This document shows positions 1 to 7,319 of a DNA stretch of 64,000 nt, piece after piece. Origin of the DNA: an uncultured Bacteroidales bacterium (GTDB lineage: Bacteria > Bacteroidota > Bacteroidia > Bacteroidales > UBA932); assembly GCA_934695325.1 (NCBI GenBank), contig CAKUVD010000002.1, forward strand, positions 186,001-250,000. Reading direction: 5' to 3'. A program made the translations under genes and the position numbers. The notes under the pieces are model-generated. The model was not told the origin of the DNA, did not search any database, and saw only the letters and a program-made list of their open reading frames with translations. How positions within the stretch are numbered: position 1 is the first letter of the stretch; each line of letters begins with the position of its first letter.

Positions 1-110
1 CGCAGCGACGTGGTGTCTCTCTTCTCGGAGATGTCGTTTCCGGCGGGAGTCTTTCCGGCCGCCGATATCACCGTCAATGCGGCTATGATGAATGTCAATG
101 CTTTTTTCAT
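1..110 (-). CDS. Exported protein, N-terminal fragment (runs off the window)
   Basis: Reading the minus strand from an ATG at 110-108 gives an open frame to the window edge: MKKALTFIIAALTVISAAG followed by a polar stretch beginning KTPAGNDISEKRD. This is a typical Sec signal peptide (two lysines, a hydrophobic core of about 15 residues, small residues at the cleavage site). A promoter-like TATATTTG lies 28-35 bp upstream, so the start is well supported. Only 36 codons are visible, so the function cannot be told. The gene marks the end of the Rhs island, since rhs-derived DNA stops within about 70 bp upstream of it. Confidence 0.7.
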   Translation of the reverse strand, partial: MKKALTFIIAALTVISAAGKTPAGNDISEKRDTTSL

Positions 111-137
111 CCTTTCTGAAATCCGTTTGTGTGGCGG

Positions 138-169
138 CAAATATACAAAAATCGTGCATTAAGATGCAA
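138..169 (-). promoter_or_regulatory. Bacteroidetes-type promoter for the left-edge gene
   Basis: On the minus strand TATATTTG (145-138) matches the -7 consensus TAnnTTTG. A TTG at 169-167 sits 21 bp upstream as a -33 element. It lies just ahead of the ATG at 110. Confidence 0.6.
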
Positions 170-863
170 GTGCCCCTGGCTTCTCCGCGACCAGGCGGCA
201 GCCGGCATAGGCGATGCTCTCCAGCACCGTCCTGCCGTCGGCCCCCGTGCGGAACACGAAGCTTCCGCGGTATTTGAAAGATAGTCGATCATCACATAAC
301 TTCTCTGATATTTCTTTTTGTTTCGTAAAAAAAGAACACACATATTCTTTCAGAAGTTCATTGTCTTTAACAATTGCTATTATCTTCTCTTTCATTCGAG
401 ATAGCTCATGAACAGCGGTATCGTAATTATTAGTGGATACGCCCATATCAGACACAGCTAGGCTGTATGCCAGGTATAATGAATATTTCTGAGATAATTC
501 AGGATGATCCCTAAGATATGTCATAACATACTTCGGCTCAGACATAATCAAATCCGAAATATGGCAACATAGTAGATCCAATACAGCACCATCGGAAGTG
601 TCAATAAATTGATTGAACAAATAGAAATAATAACTCTTTATGTCATTTTTCTTACGCAAATCCGATATATGTGTAAACAAAGAATCAGTATTAGAATTAT
701 CTGATACATGAAACTCTCCACGTAGATATCTTGACACATACAAGTCTTCTTTCATAACTTCTTTTACCACGTCATTTTGTTTTTCAGAAGTCAAATTCTC
801 CCAATATATACTATCGCCTCTTAGAAGAGCAAGTAGAATATTTATAAATAGCAACATTGTCAT
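159..863 (-). CDS. Candidate immunity protein with an rhs-derived C-terminus
   Basis: A protein of 234 residues. Its ATG overlaps the TGA of the upstream toxin gene (ATGA, 863-860), so the two are probably translationally coupled, as expected for a toxin/immunity pair. Residues 1-17 form a short hydrophobic segment that could act as a signal or membrane anchor, which would suit protection against a periplasmic toxin. Residues about 20-195 are mostly helical and match nothing I recognise. From residue about 196 the reading continues as rhs core (KYRGSFVFRTGADGR...), then stops after KPGALAS. The native C-terminus therefore seems to have been replaced by recombination with another rhs copy. The first 600 bp are visibly AT-rich, unlike the flanking rhs DNA. 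Whether the chimera still works is unknown. Confidence 0.6.
   Translation of the reverse strand: MTMLLFINILLALLRGDSIYWENLTSEKQNDVVKEVMKEDLYVSRYLRGEFHVSDNSNTDSLFTHISDLRKKNDIKSYYFYLFNQFIDTSDGAVLDLLCCHISDLIMSEPKYVMTYLRDHPELSQKYSLYLAYSLAVSDMGVSTNNYDTAVHELSRMKEKIIAIVKDNELLKEYVCSFFTKQKEISEKLCDDRLSFKYRGSFVFRTGADGRTVLESIAYAGCRLVAEKPGALAS
181..285 (-). repeat. Truncated rhs core remnant (third copy)
   Basis: About 100 bp nearly identical to 1854-1957 inside the orphan rhs module and related to 3940-4040 in the main rhs gene. It encodes the KYRGSFVFRTGADGRTVLES stretch of the core and is cut on both sides. It is most simply the scar of a lost orphan rhs-tip module. Confidence 0.8.
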
Positions 864-2026
864 TGTAAATTTATCAATTCATTGATAACCTCTCTCCAGT
901 TAGGATTCGATGCCGGCACTTCATACACGGTAATAAATTCTACAGAATTCTTCTCGCTGCGCATAACAATTTTTCTTAAATCGTCTGTTATTGTCACACT
1001 TCCAGGAAATTCATCATCATCATTTTTTTCCAAGTTGTCTGTAACTTGTTTAAAAGTCAACATGTCACTGTCTAATGCTCTCAGACATCCATAGGTCTTA
1101 CGTAACTCAGGGGTAGTTACTTTAATCCACTTTCCACTAGTGCGACTAAAGTATTCTTGTCTTCCTCCGTGAATTCTAATTGAATTCCGACCACTGGATA
1201 CAATCTCGCCTTCAGTCCCTTCCATTGCAAGACGTGGATTCGGACCATATGAAATTCGGCTTCCTCCAACAATCCACGGGACGGTTTTCGGTATAGTGTA
1301 TTTTCCTAATGGAGTGTCCGCTCCTGTTTTATAGCGGTCCCGCCCATTTACACCTTCAGCTCTAACTCTAAATCTATAAACCTCATTACCATGTCTATCA
1401 GATACAATTGCAATACCATAGCCATATTCATTTCTACTCTTATACACATGTACAGAGACATCCCATTGTCCATTTTCATCAACTCTGCATATCGGATTAT
1501 CAGAACAAAATAAATATGTAGAATATGAGATATTTACATACGCCATCGGGTCGGTGGCGTTCCATCGTGCCGCGTACGGGTCGTACATCCTGGCTCCGTA
1601 GTCGATGTACGGCAGGCCGGCGAACGACTGGTCCTCCTTGCCGCCGTAGCGGTAGCGGTTGTCTGACATCGCGGGCGCTCCCGGGTACGGGCTGAACCTC
1701 GTGCCGAACGCCATATAGTCGTTCTCCTCAAGGAGCCTGTCCTTGACATCTGTGGCGCCATTGTGCTCGCTTATGTCCACCACGGCGCGGACGCTGCCGA
1801 GATGGTCGCGCACGTGCCAGAGGTCGCGCAGGCGGACAGTCTCCCCGCCACGGTTCTCCGCGACCAGGCGGCCGCCGTCATAGGCGATGCTCTCCAGCAC
1901 CGTCCTGCCGTCGGCCCCTGTGCGGAACACGAAGCTTCCGCGGTATTTGATGGATGTGCCGTCACTCATCCTCGTCTCGGTCCTTGTCCCGTCCGAAAGA
2001 TACGAATATTTCACGAATAGTTGCAT
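860..2026 (-). CDS. Orphan Rhs tip with L,D-transpeptidase-like (YkuD/Tlde1-like) toxin domain
   Basis: A protein of 388 residues. Residues 7-160 repeat the end of the Rhs core of the upstream gene (YSYLSDGTRTETRMSDGT, DHLGSVRAVVDIS, GLPYIDYGARMYDPYAARWN, ATDPMA). After residue about 165 the sequence diverges into a toxin domain. It contains ADTPLGKYTIP (236-246), IRIHGG with His286 and TYGCLRALD with Cys314. This His...(S/T)xGC arrangement is that of YkuD L,D-transpeptidases and of the type VI effector Tlde1, which damage peptidoglycan by exchange or carboxypeptidase activity. The module has no signal peptide and no N-terminal Rhs shell, so it is an orphan cassette that would be expressed only after recombination into the full rhs gene. 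Its stop codon overlaps the start of the candidate immunity gene. The family assignment rests on motifs only. Confidence 0.7.
   Translation of the reverse strand: MQLFVKYSYLSDGTRTETRMSDGTSIKYRGSFVFRTGADGRTVLESIAYDGGRLVAENRGGETVRLRDLWHVRDHLGSVRAVVDISEHNGATDVKDRLLEENDYMAFGTRFSPYPGAPAMSDNRYRYGGKEDQSFAGLPYIDYGARMYDPYAARWNATDPMAYVNISYSTYLFCSDNPICRVDENGQWDVSVHVYKSRNEYGYGIAIVSDRHGNEVYRFRVRAEGVNGRDRYKTGADTPLGKYTIPKTVPWIVGGSRISYGPNPRLAMEGTEGEIVSSGRNSIRIHGGRQEYFSRTSGKWIKVTTPELRKTYGCLRALDSDMLTFKQVTDNLEKNDDDEFPGSVTITDDLRKIVMRSEKNSVEFITVYEVPASNPNWREVINELINLQ
1542..2018 (-). repeat. rhs core direct repeat, copy in the orphan module
   Basis: About 475 bp closely matching 3625-4095 at nucleotide level in the same orientation, with scattered substitutions and a small variable patch near 1740-1775. 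It supplies homology for swapping the orphan tip into the main rhs gene. Confidence 0.85.
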
Positions 2027-2078
2027 CTAAAACATATTTTTGCAGTACGTCCGCACTCTTTAGAACATCGAAATGTCA

Positions 2079-2654
2079 CTAATGAGGATGCCCTCTTTCA
2101 CGTGTACTTTTATAAATAAATACCAATGATAGGCTGTCTGAGTCGATAATGCGATATGACCTAAAAGAAGGAGGCAATCTATCCTCTGTAGGAAAAATAT
2201 TATACTTTGAGTATAATGCCGTATCTAGTTTACTGTAGAAATGGCCATCAAGAACTTTAAGGATAGAACTATTTCCATGATAATTAACAGCAATAATCTT
2301 ATCAAAATCGAATTTAGCTCCAACTGGTATAGCACTTATGATACCATTTCTTATTATTAACGAAGGAGAAATACAGGTATCTGCTGTTATCATAAATCCG
2401 GAATCTCCGTCAAATTTCAACAATGTAATTGTAAATACCAATGTCCCAAGACAATGATGTGTGGAATCAATCTTTGCCATGAACCTGCTAAGCGTATCCT
2501 CAAATATCCTGGAACTAAATACACTTAATTTTTCCTCACACGTGTCGTCTAGTGCTGAAAAAACATGACAGTTATGATTAATAATCGAATGTTTATTAAT
2601 ATGACAATAATTTAACAAAAAAAATAGTAATATAAATGAGACAATCTTCTTCAT
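2079..2654 (-). CDS. Small exported protein, candidate immunity to the main Rhs tip
   Basis: A protein of 191 residues. It starts MKKIVSFILLFFLLNYC, a signal peptide ending in a possible but non-canonical lipobox (LNYC). The mature part has no recognised motif; it is predicted mainly beta (alternating hydrophobic stretches such as LGTLVFTITLLKF and LIIRNGIISAIPV). It lies between the stop of the main rhs gene (275 bp upstream) and the orphan module (52 bp downstream), the place where a cognate immunity gene is expected. It is AT-rich compared with the rhs core on either side, typical of tip/immunity cassettes. The function is inferred from position only. Confidence 0.5.
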   Translation of the reverse strand: MKKIVSFILLFFLLNYCHINKHSIINHNCHVFSALDDTCEEKLSVFSSRIFEDTLSRFMAKIDSTHHCLGTLVFTITLLKFDGDSGFMITADTCISPSLIIRNGIISAIPVGAKFDFDKIIAVNYHGNSSILKVLDGHFYSKLDTALYSKYNIFPTEDRLPPSFRSYRIIDSDSLSLVFIYKSTRERGHPH

Positions 2655-2929
2655 ATCGTTGAAATTTTTAAACCATACGTCAGCCTGTAGGGAAGTATAT
2701 GTTGCAAGTTTGTTCCTATTAGTTGCAATCAGTTTCTAATTTGTCACTAAATCGCAGCAACTTTTCTATGCTGTTTCAAAGAGATCTATGTCCTGAAAAG
2801 GAGCTCTGCAATGTTGCGATTGTCACTCAGGTAGCACAGAATCCTATTTTTCTTGGTCTTATACTTAGAAGTAACTGACAAGAACAAAAACAGATATCAA
2901 CTAAAATATCATATAAGTTACATTCAAGG

Positions 2930-5257
2930 CTATTTTAATGTTCCAAAATAGAAGGAATTTGCTGACTTTATTGATCTAATAAACTTGGGGCCGTAATAAT
3001 CAATGTGATATAGCCTTTTGGATTTTGGAAAATATACATAATTAAGCCTTGTTTGTATTCTATTAGCACGAACATCATGCACAACGTTTTCCCAGTCACC
3101 CTTTACAGTCTTTCCATTATCCCAATATCCCATAGACTCCGCTTCCGCTATGCTATTTGCTGCAACATTCGGATGCGAGTGTACACTTGCATGCGGTATA
3201 TCCGTAAAATAGTCTCCCCATGAACCTGAACTATTTTCTGCGTGTACTGTTCCTATCGAATATGTACCGCCATTTCTATGAATGACCCATTCAACATTGG
3301 AATGGTCTGCCGCAAACTTGAAAACCTTGAACATATCATCAACACCCTTATCCGATGTGTGGCTATTAATTCTTTTCCCACTTGAAGTTTTTCTGCCAGA
3401 CTCAGCCAATTCATCAAGAATACTTCTATTATTTATCGTAACATAATCGTCAGACCAGTTTCCGGTTTTATCTACGGCATAGAGTCTATGCTCATCAGTT
3501 TTCTCTTGCCAAACAACATTTCCTAAATCATCCATTGTCCATATATCCATACCATCCGGGTCAATGAAATTTACGGGATTGTCTGCGCAGAAGACGTATG
3601 GGCTGGTGGACGGATACTTCGCCGCCATCGGGTCCGTGGCGTTCCATCGTGCCGCGTACGGGTCGTACATCCTTGCTCCGTAGTCGATGTACGGCAGGCC
3701 GGCGAACGACTGCTCCTCCTTGCCGCTGTAGCGGTATCGGTTGTCGTACAAGGAGTGGACTCCTGGGTACGGGCTGAACCTCGTGCCGAACGCCATATAG
3801 TCGCTCTCCTCCAGGATCCTGTCCCCCGTATCGTCGGCCCCGCCGTCCTGGCTTATGTCCACCACGGCGCGGACGCTGCCTAGATGGTCGCGCACGTGCC
3901 AGAGGTCGCGCAGGCGGACAGTCTCCCCGCCGCGGTTCACCGCGACCAGGCGGCCGCCGGCATAGGCGATGCTCTCCAGCTCCGTCCTGCCGTCGGCTCC
4001 TGTGCGGAACACGAAGTTTCCGCGGTATTTGAGAGATGTGCCGTCACTCATCCTCGTCTCGGTCCTTGTCCCGTCCGAAAGATACGAATATTCCACTAAA
4101 GTCGTATAGTCTTTCATCGCATTCTCCATCAGGCCCAAGATGTTGTAGTCGTATTCATAGACGGCGCCTTCTCCGGCCTGCGGCACATGGGCTTCATATC
4201 TCAGCCTTCCGTCAGCGTCATACATGTATTCCCGTTCACTGTGTTCAGTCTGGTCCTCTATGCGGTCCAAACAGCCTCCGTAAAACACAGACCTTAGGAG
4301 ATGAGGACTTCCGTCTGTGTCTCTGGTCATGGCCGTCACGTTCCCGTCCAGGTCATAGCTGATGCCCTTTTCTACATTGACATCACGCCTTCCGTCAGCG
4401 AGGCTCGCGGTGCCTGCCAGGCGGCCGAAGCCGTCATAATAGTAGGACTCGTCCCGGACAGCCCCCGCAACAGCCCTTCCCGTCCGTATGCCGGATATCC
4501 TGCCGCTATATGACGGATCCGCATCCACGGTCACGGGAGCATAGTATCCTATGGCCTGCGTGAAGACGCTGTCATCGAAGAAGGTGTCAGCGGTTCTTGT
4601 TCTCCATCCCTGCAGATTATAGGACAATGCCTCCCTGCCTGCGTCTCCGACAATCGTGCTCTCGAGCCTGCCGAGGTCATCATACGTGTAGTACACTTCG
4701 CCAAGCCTGTCCATCGCCGTGCGGCGCATCGATGTCCGTCGTCCCCTGTCATCATACGTATACTCAGTACGCATCGTGTACGGCTTGCCGTCAAGCCGAT
4801 GTCCCTCGAAAGTGGCGGTCACGTTTCCTGAGAAGTCGTACTGCATCGCAGTGACGCTGTTTTCTCCATCGGGAGTATCCTCCACGATCTCTATCAGACG
4901 GCCCCGCCTGTCATAGAAGAACTTGCGCTCTAACAGAAGTCCTGCTGCGCTTCCGATTCCTGCCAGGAGTTCCCTTCGCGGAAGCGTAAGGCATCCTTCA
5001 CCGCTGGCTTCTATGCTCGGTAAGGTTTGCTCGAATCCTGATGGGAGATCCACGGACGAGTAGTATTCCACTATCCGCATGAATCGTTTATTGGAAATGT
5101 ATGGTGTGATGTCCGTGGACGACTGCATCAGAAGACGCACCTTCTCGAAACCGGCGGGAAGACCGCACACTCCCTCCTCTGTCACGCGATCCAGTGAATC
5201 ATATATGGTATATCTCCATTCACCCTTCCTCCTCATCCCGCTGTCGGAAGTAAGCAC
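2930..5257 (-). CDS. Rhs protein, C-terminal half with YD repeats, core and a possible JAB/MPN-like tip
   Basis: A protein of 775 residues if begun at the first ATG, but the same frame is open upstream and reads RVTRPGGGTVQTIYDQRNRP before that ATG. This continues the protein ending at 5233 after a one-base frame change near 5316-5320, so it is really the second half of one gene. YD repeats (YDDRGRRTSM, YDDLGRLEST, YDGFGRLAGT) fill residues 100-370. The conserved core follows (DHLGSVRAVVDIS, GLPYIDYGARMYDPYAARWN) and ends at NFIDPDG, the usual boundary before a variable tip. The tip (about 185 residues) has HASVHSHPN (His693, His695), resembling the metal site of JAB/MPN proteases; spacing to the following Ser/acidic residue is not canonical. 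Likely a delivered toxin; the JAB call is tentative. Confidence 0.7.
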   Translation of the reverse strand: MLTSDSGMRRKGEWRYTIYDSLDRVTEEGVCGLPAGFEKVRLLMQSSTDITPYISNKRFMRIVEYYSSVDLPSGFEQTLPSIEASGEGCLTLPRRELLAGIGSAAGLLLERKFFYDRRGRLIEIVEDTPDGENSVTAMQYDFSGNVTATFEGHRLDGKPYTMRTEYTYDDRGRRTSMRRTAMDRLGEVYYTYDDLGRLESTIVGDAGREALSYNLQGWRTRTADTFFDDSVFTQAIGYYAPVTVDADPSYSGRISGIRTGRAVAGAVRDESYYYDGFGRLAGTASLADGRRDVNVEKGISYDLDGNVTAMTRDTDGSPHLLRSVFYGGCLDRIEDQTEHSEREYMYDADGRLRYEAHVPQAGEGAVYEYDYNILGLMENAMKDYTTLVEYSYLSDGTRTETRMSDGTSLKYRGNFVFRTGADGRTELESIAYAGGRLVAVNRGGETVRLRDLWHVRDHLGSVRAVVDISQDGGADDTGDRILEESDYMAFGTRFSPYPGVHSLYDNRYRYSGKEEQSFAGLPYIDYGARMYDPYAARWNATDPMAAKYPSTSPYVFCADNPVNFIDPDGMDIWTMDDLGNVVWQEKTDEHRLYAVDKTGNWSDDYVTINNRSILDELAESGRKTSSGKRINSHTSDKGVDDMFKVFKFAADHSNVEWVIHRNGGTYSIGTVHAENSSGSWGDYFTDIPHASVHSHPNVAANSIAEAESMGYWDNGKTVKGDWENVVHDVRANRIQTRLNYVYFPKSKRLYHIDYYGPKFIRSIKSANSFYFGTLK
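3625..4095 (-). repeat. rhs core direct repeat, copy in the main gene
   Basis: The counterpart of 1542-2018, same orientation, about 2.08 kb away. Recombination between the two would delete the main tip together with the 2079-2654 gene and fuse the L,D-transpeptidase tip to the main Rhs shell. Confidence 0.85.
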
Positions 5258-7317
5258 GGGGCGATTCCTCTGGTCATATATAGTCTGGACGGTTCCTCCG
5301 CCGGGACGTGTGACTCTATTACGTTGCCCCAGGCGTCGTACCTCCAGGTGAAGCAGAAGCCATTTGCAATGCCATCGTTGAAGCTGAACCCGTCACGGAT
5401 ACTTTCCACTCCACCGGGCTGTATCACGCACACCAGACTGTCCTTCAGGTCATAGACGTAGTAGGTGTCCTGTTTCTTTCCATTGTCTGCCTCCCGTGTC
5501 ATTATAGTCTTTCCGAATCCGTTACTATAGACATAGGATGTGTCATTGTCCTCGCTGATACATCTTGTCACATCCAGGCTCTCTGCAGGCCATGTACCGA
5601 CGTTCCTTATAGCCCCGGCTCCGCCGCTGGCTCTCGGATACTCGTATTCGAGACGGAGTATGCCTCCGGAGCCGTCCTCTACGGAGTACGACAGCTGTGT
5701 TCTCACTCCACGTTTCCGGTAGACAGCTCCTTCTCGCATGACAGACAGAAGTCTGCCGGACGGCCCGGACTCGTATGTCCTGTCCATATACGGGTGGGCG
5801 TCGGTCATTCCGTACCACTCGGATTGCTTGGCGACGGCATTCTCGGAGCGCCTGATGTCGTCTGTGCCTGACACGTACGGCAGATATGTCCTCGCATCTC
5901 CTCTGCGCATTCTATCATATACAATCGGCGTGACAAGGTTTCCGCCCCTGCCGCCTCCGTGCTGGGCGATCGTCTGCTCCGGATATCCGAGGCCGTCGTA
6001 GTAGGTGACGTCGGCCACGGTGCTGTCGCCGCACGCATCCTGATAGGTCTTCCGCAGTACATAGTTGTTTCCATCAGGTATGTCGGAACGCCGCATAGTC
6101 ACGGTGTTGGATTGCATAGTCTTTCCGCCATATTCTCCAAGGATGCGATATTCTCCGAAGGAATCTATGCCGGAGAACGTGCCGAAGGACAGTCCCTTTC
6201 CTGTGCCGGTCAGAGTCCTTGCCGCGCAGCCATTCCTGGTCAATGTGTATGCCACGCCGAACTGCGACCCTGAGGTGGTCAGACTGAAAGTCCCGGCGTC
6301 CTTGTCAATCCATTCGCCTGAAAGAACATATTGAGCGAGGTTCCCGTCAGGGTCTCCGGGCTGCATTACGGTGAGAGTGCGTCCGGGGTCGTCCACGTAG
6401 AATCCGGTGTCGTTCGTCCGGGGTTCCGATGAGAAATTGGGGGCGCACAGGAATGACACCTCCAGGGTGTGCGCATCCTTCACGTCAAGCAGTATATATA
6501 TGTGTCCGTCCGGAGTCCAATGCCAGCGTACGCCCTCGCTGTTCATACGATGCTCGATTAGCCCGTATGTCTCTCGGTCGAGCGTCTTGTATGAGTCCAG
6601 TTCAATGGAGACGGTCCCTCCCTGTGACGGCAGAATCAGAGGCATTGTCATAGGGTCCTCGTCTGTCGAGCCCCCTCCGTCGGGCATAAAGATGTCATAG
6701 TCTGATATCTGCACGGAATTGGCCGTATGTCCTGTCTCTTCATTGTACAGCATATACACTCCGGTGTCCATATACGGCCCGAATGTCATCGGGCTACCGT
6801 CGCACACAGTCTCGGTGCCTGTCAGCAGACGCCCATCATAGCACAGGAAGTACTTCACGCCAACGATTCCTCCGGTCACCGTTATGGTCTGTTCGTCCCC
6901 GGGATATTTCTGGCCCGGCGGCGTGAGTTCGTAGCCGAGACGCTGAGGGCGTGTCTGGACTATCGTGTGGACACTCCCTCCGGACCTGAGTCCCACTGTC
7001 CGAGAGTGCACACCTTCCGGGAGTTCACTGAACGTCAGCTGCAGCGTCCCGTTGTTGGGGCCTAACCGTCTGATGCCCACGGCTATGAAATCGATGCCGT
7101 TAGAGTTCAGCTCGTCTTCGAGCCGTCCCTGGAGAGAGAGGGGGCCGTCGCTTTCTGATGAGGTGTATTCCCCTTGCAATGAGAAGGAGTCGGCAGACCT
7201 CAATATGTGTTCCGGTATGTCATAGGTCTCCACTGAGAGGGAGGCGTAGAACTCCTCGTCCTTTTCGGCTTGCGGTATCGCCGCAAGGAGTGCGGCTGTC
7301 ATTATGTATGTCAGCAT
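5233..7317 (-). CDS. DUF6443-type Rhs protein, N-terminal half (frameshifted)
   Basis: A protein of 694 residues, starting 2 bp after the upstream rhs gene stops. It begins with a signal-like segment (MLTYIMTAALLAAIPQA). Residues 40-420 contain beta-sandwich-like modules with repeated VxxRxG/TGxxxS patterns. Residues about 430-510 match the DUF6443 signature found at the start of Bacteroidetes Rhs proteins (NYVLRKTYQDACGDSTVADV, VTYYDGLGYPEQT, LVTPIVYDRMRR, TYLPYV). The first Rhs repeats follow, ending RYDAWGNVIESHVPAEEP and a short out-of-frame tail. The expected continuation is found one base out of frame, so a single-base deletion near 5317 has split one protein of about 1,480 residues. 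Either the gene is dead or the sequence has an error here. Confidence 0.75.
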   Translation of the reverse strand: MLTYIMTAALLAAIPQAEKDEEFYASLSVETYDIPEHILRSADSFSLQGEYTSSESDGPLSLQGRLEDELNSNGIDFIAVGIRRLGPNNGTLQLTFSELPEGVHSRTVGLRSGGSVHTIVQTRPQRLGYELTPPGQKYPGDEQTITVTGGIVGVKYFLCYDGRLLTGTETVCDGSPMTFGPYMDTGVYMLYNEETGHTANSVQISDYDIFMPDGGGSTDEDPMTMPLILPSQGGTVSIELDSYKTLDRETYGLIEHRMNSEGVRWHWTPDGHIYILLDVKDAHTLEVSFLCAPNFSSEPRTNDTGFYVDDPGRTLTVMQPGDPDGNLAQYVLSGEWIDKDAGTFSLTTSGSQFGVAYTLTRNGCAARTLTGTGKGLSFGTFSGIDSFGEYRILGEYGGKTMQSNTVTMRRSDIPDGNNYVLRKTYQDACGDSTVADVTYYDGLGYPEQTIAQHGGGRGGNLVTPIVYDRMRRGDARTYLPYVSGTDDIRRSENAVAKQSEWYGMTDAHPYMDRTYESGPSGRLLSVMREGAVYRKRGVRTQLSYSVEDGSGGILRLEYEYPRASGGAGAIRNVGTWPAESLDVTRCISEDNDTSYVYSNGFGKTIMTREADNGKKQDTYYVYDLKDSLVCVIQPGGVESIRDGFSFNDGIANGFCFTWRYDAWGNVIESHVPAEEPSRLYMTRGIAPCLLPTAG

Positions 7318-7319
7318 AG

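Noticed and set aside
2655..2929. Hidden small gene between the main Rhs tip and the candidate immunity gene
   Set aside because: Only short, poorly started frames; AT-rich with no motif or clear promoter.
5250..5330. Programmed -1 frameshifting in rhs
   Set aside because: No slippery heptamer (X XXY YYZ) or nearby stimulatory hairpin is seen at GTAATAGAG; mutation or sequencing error is simpler.
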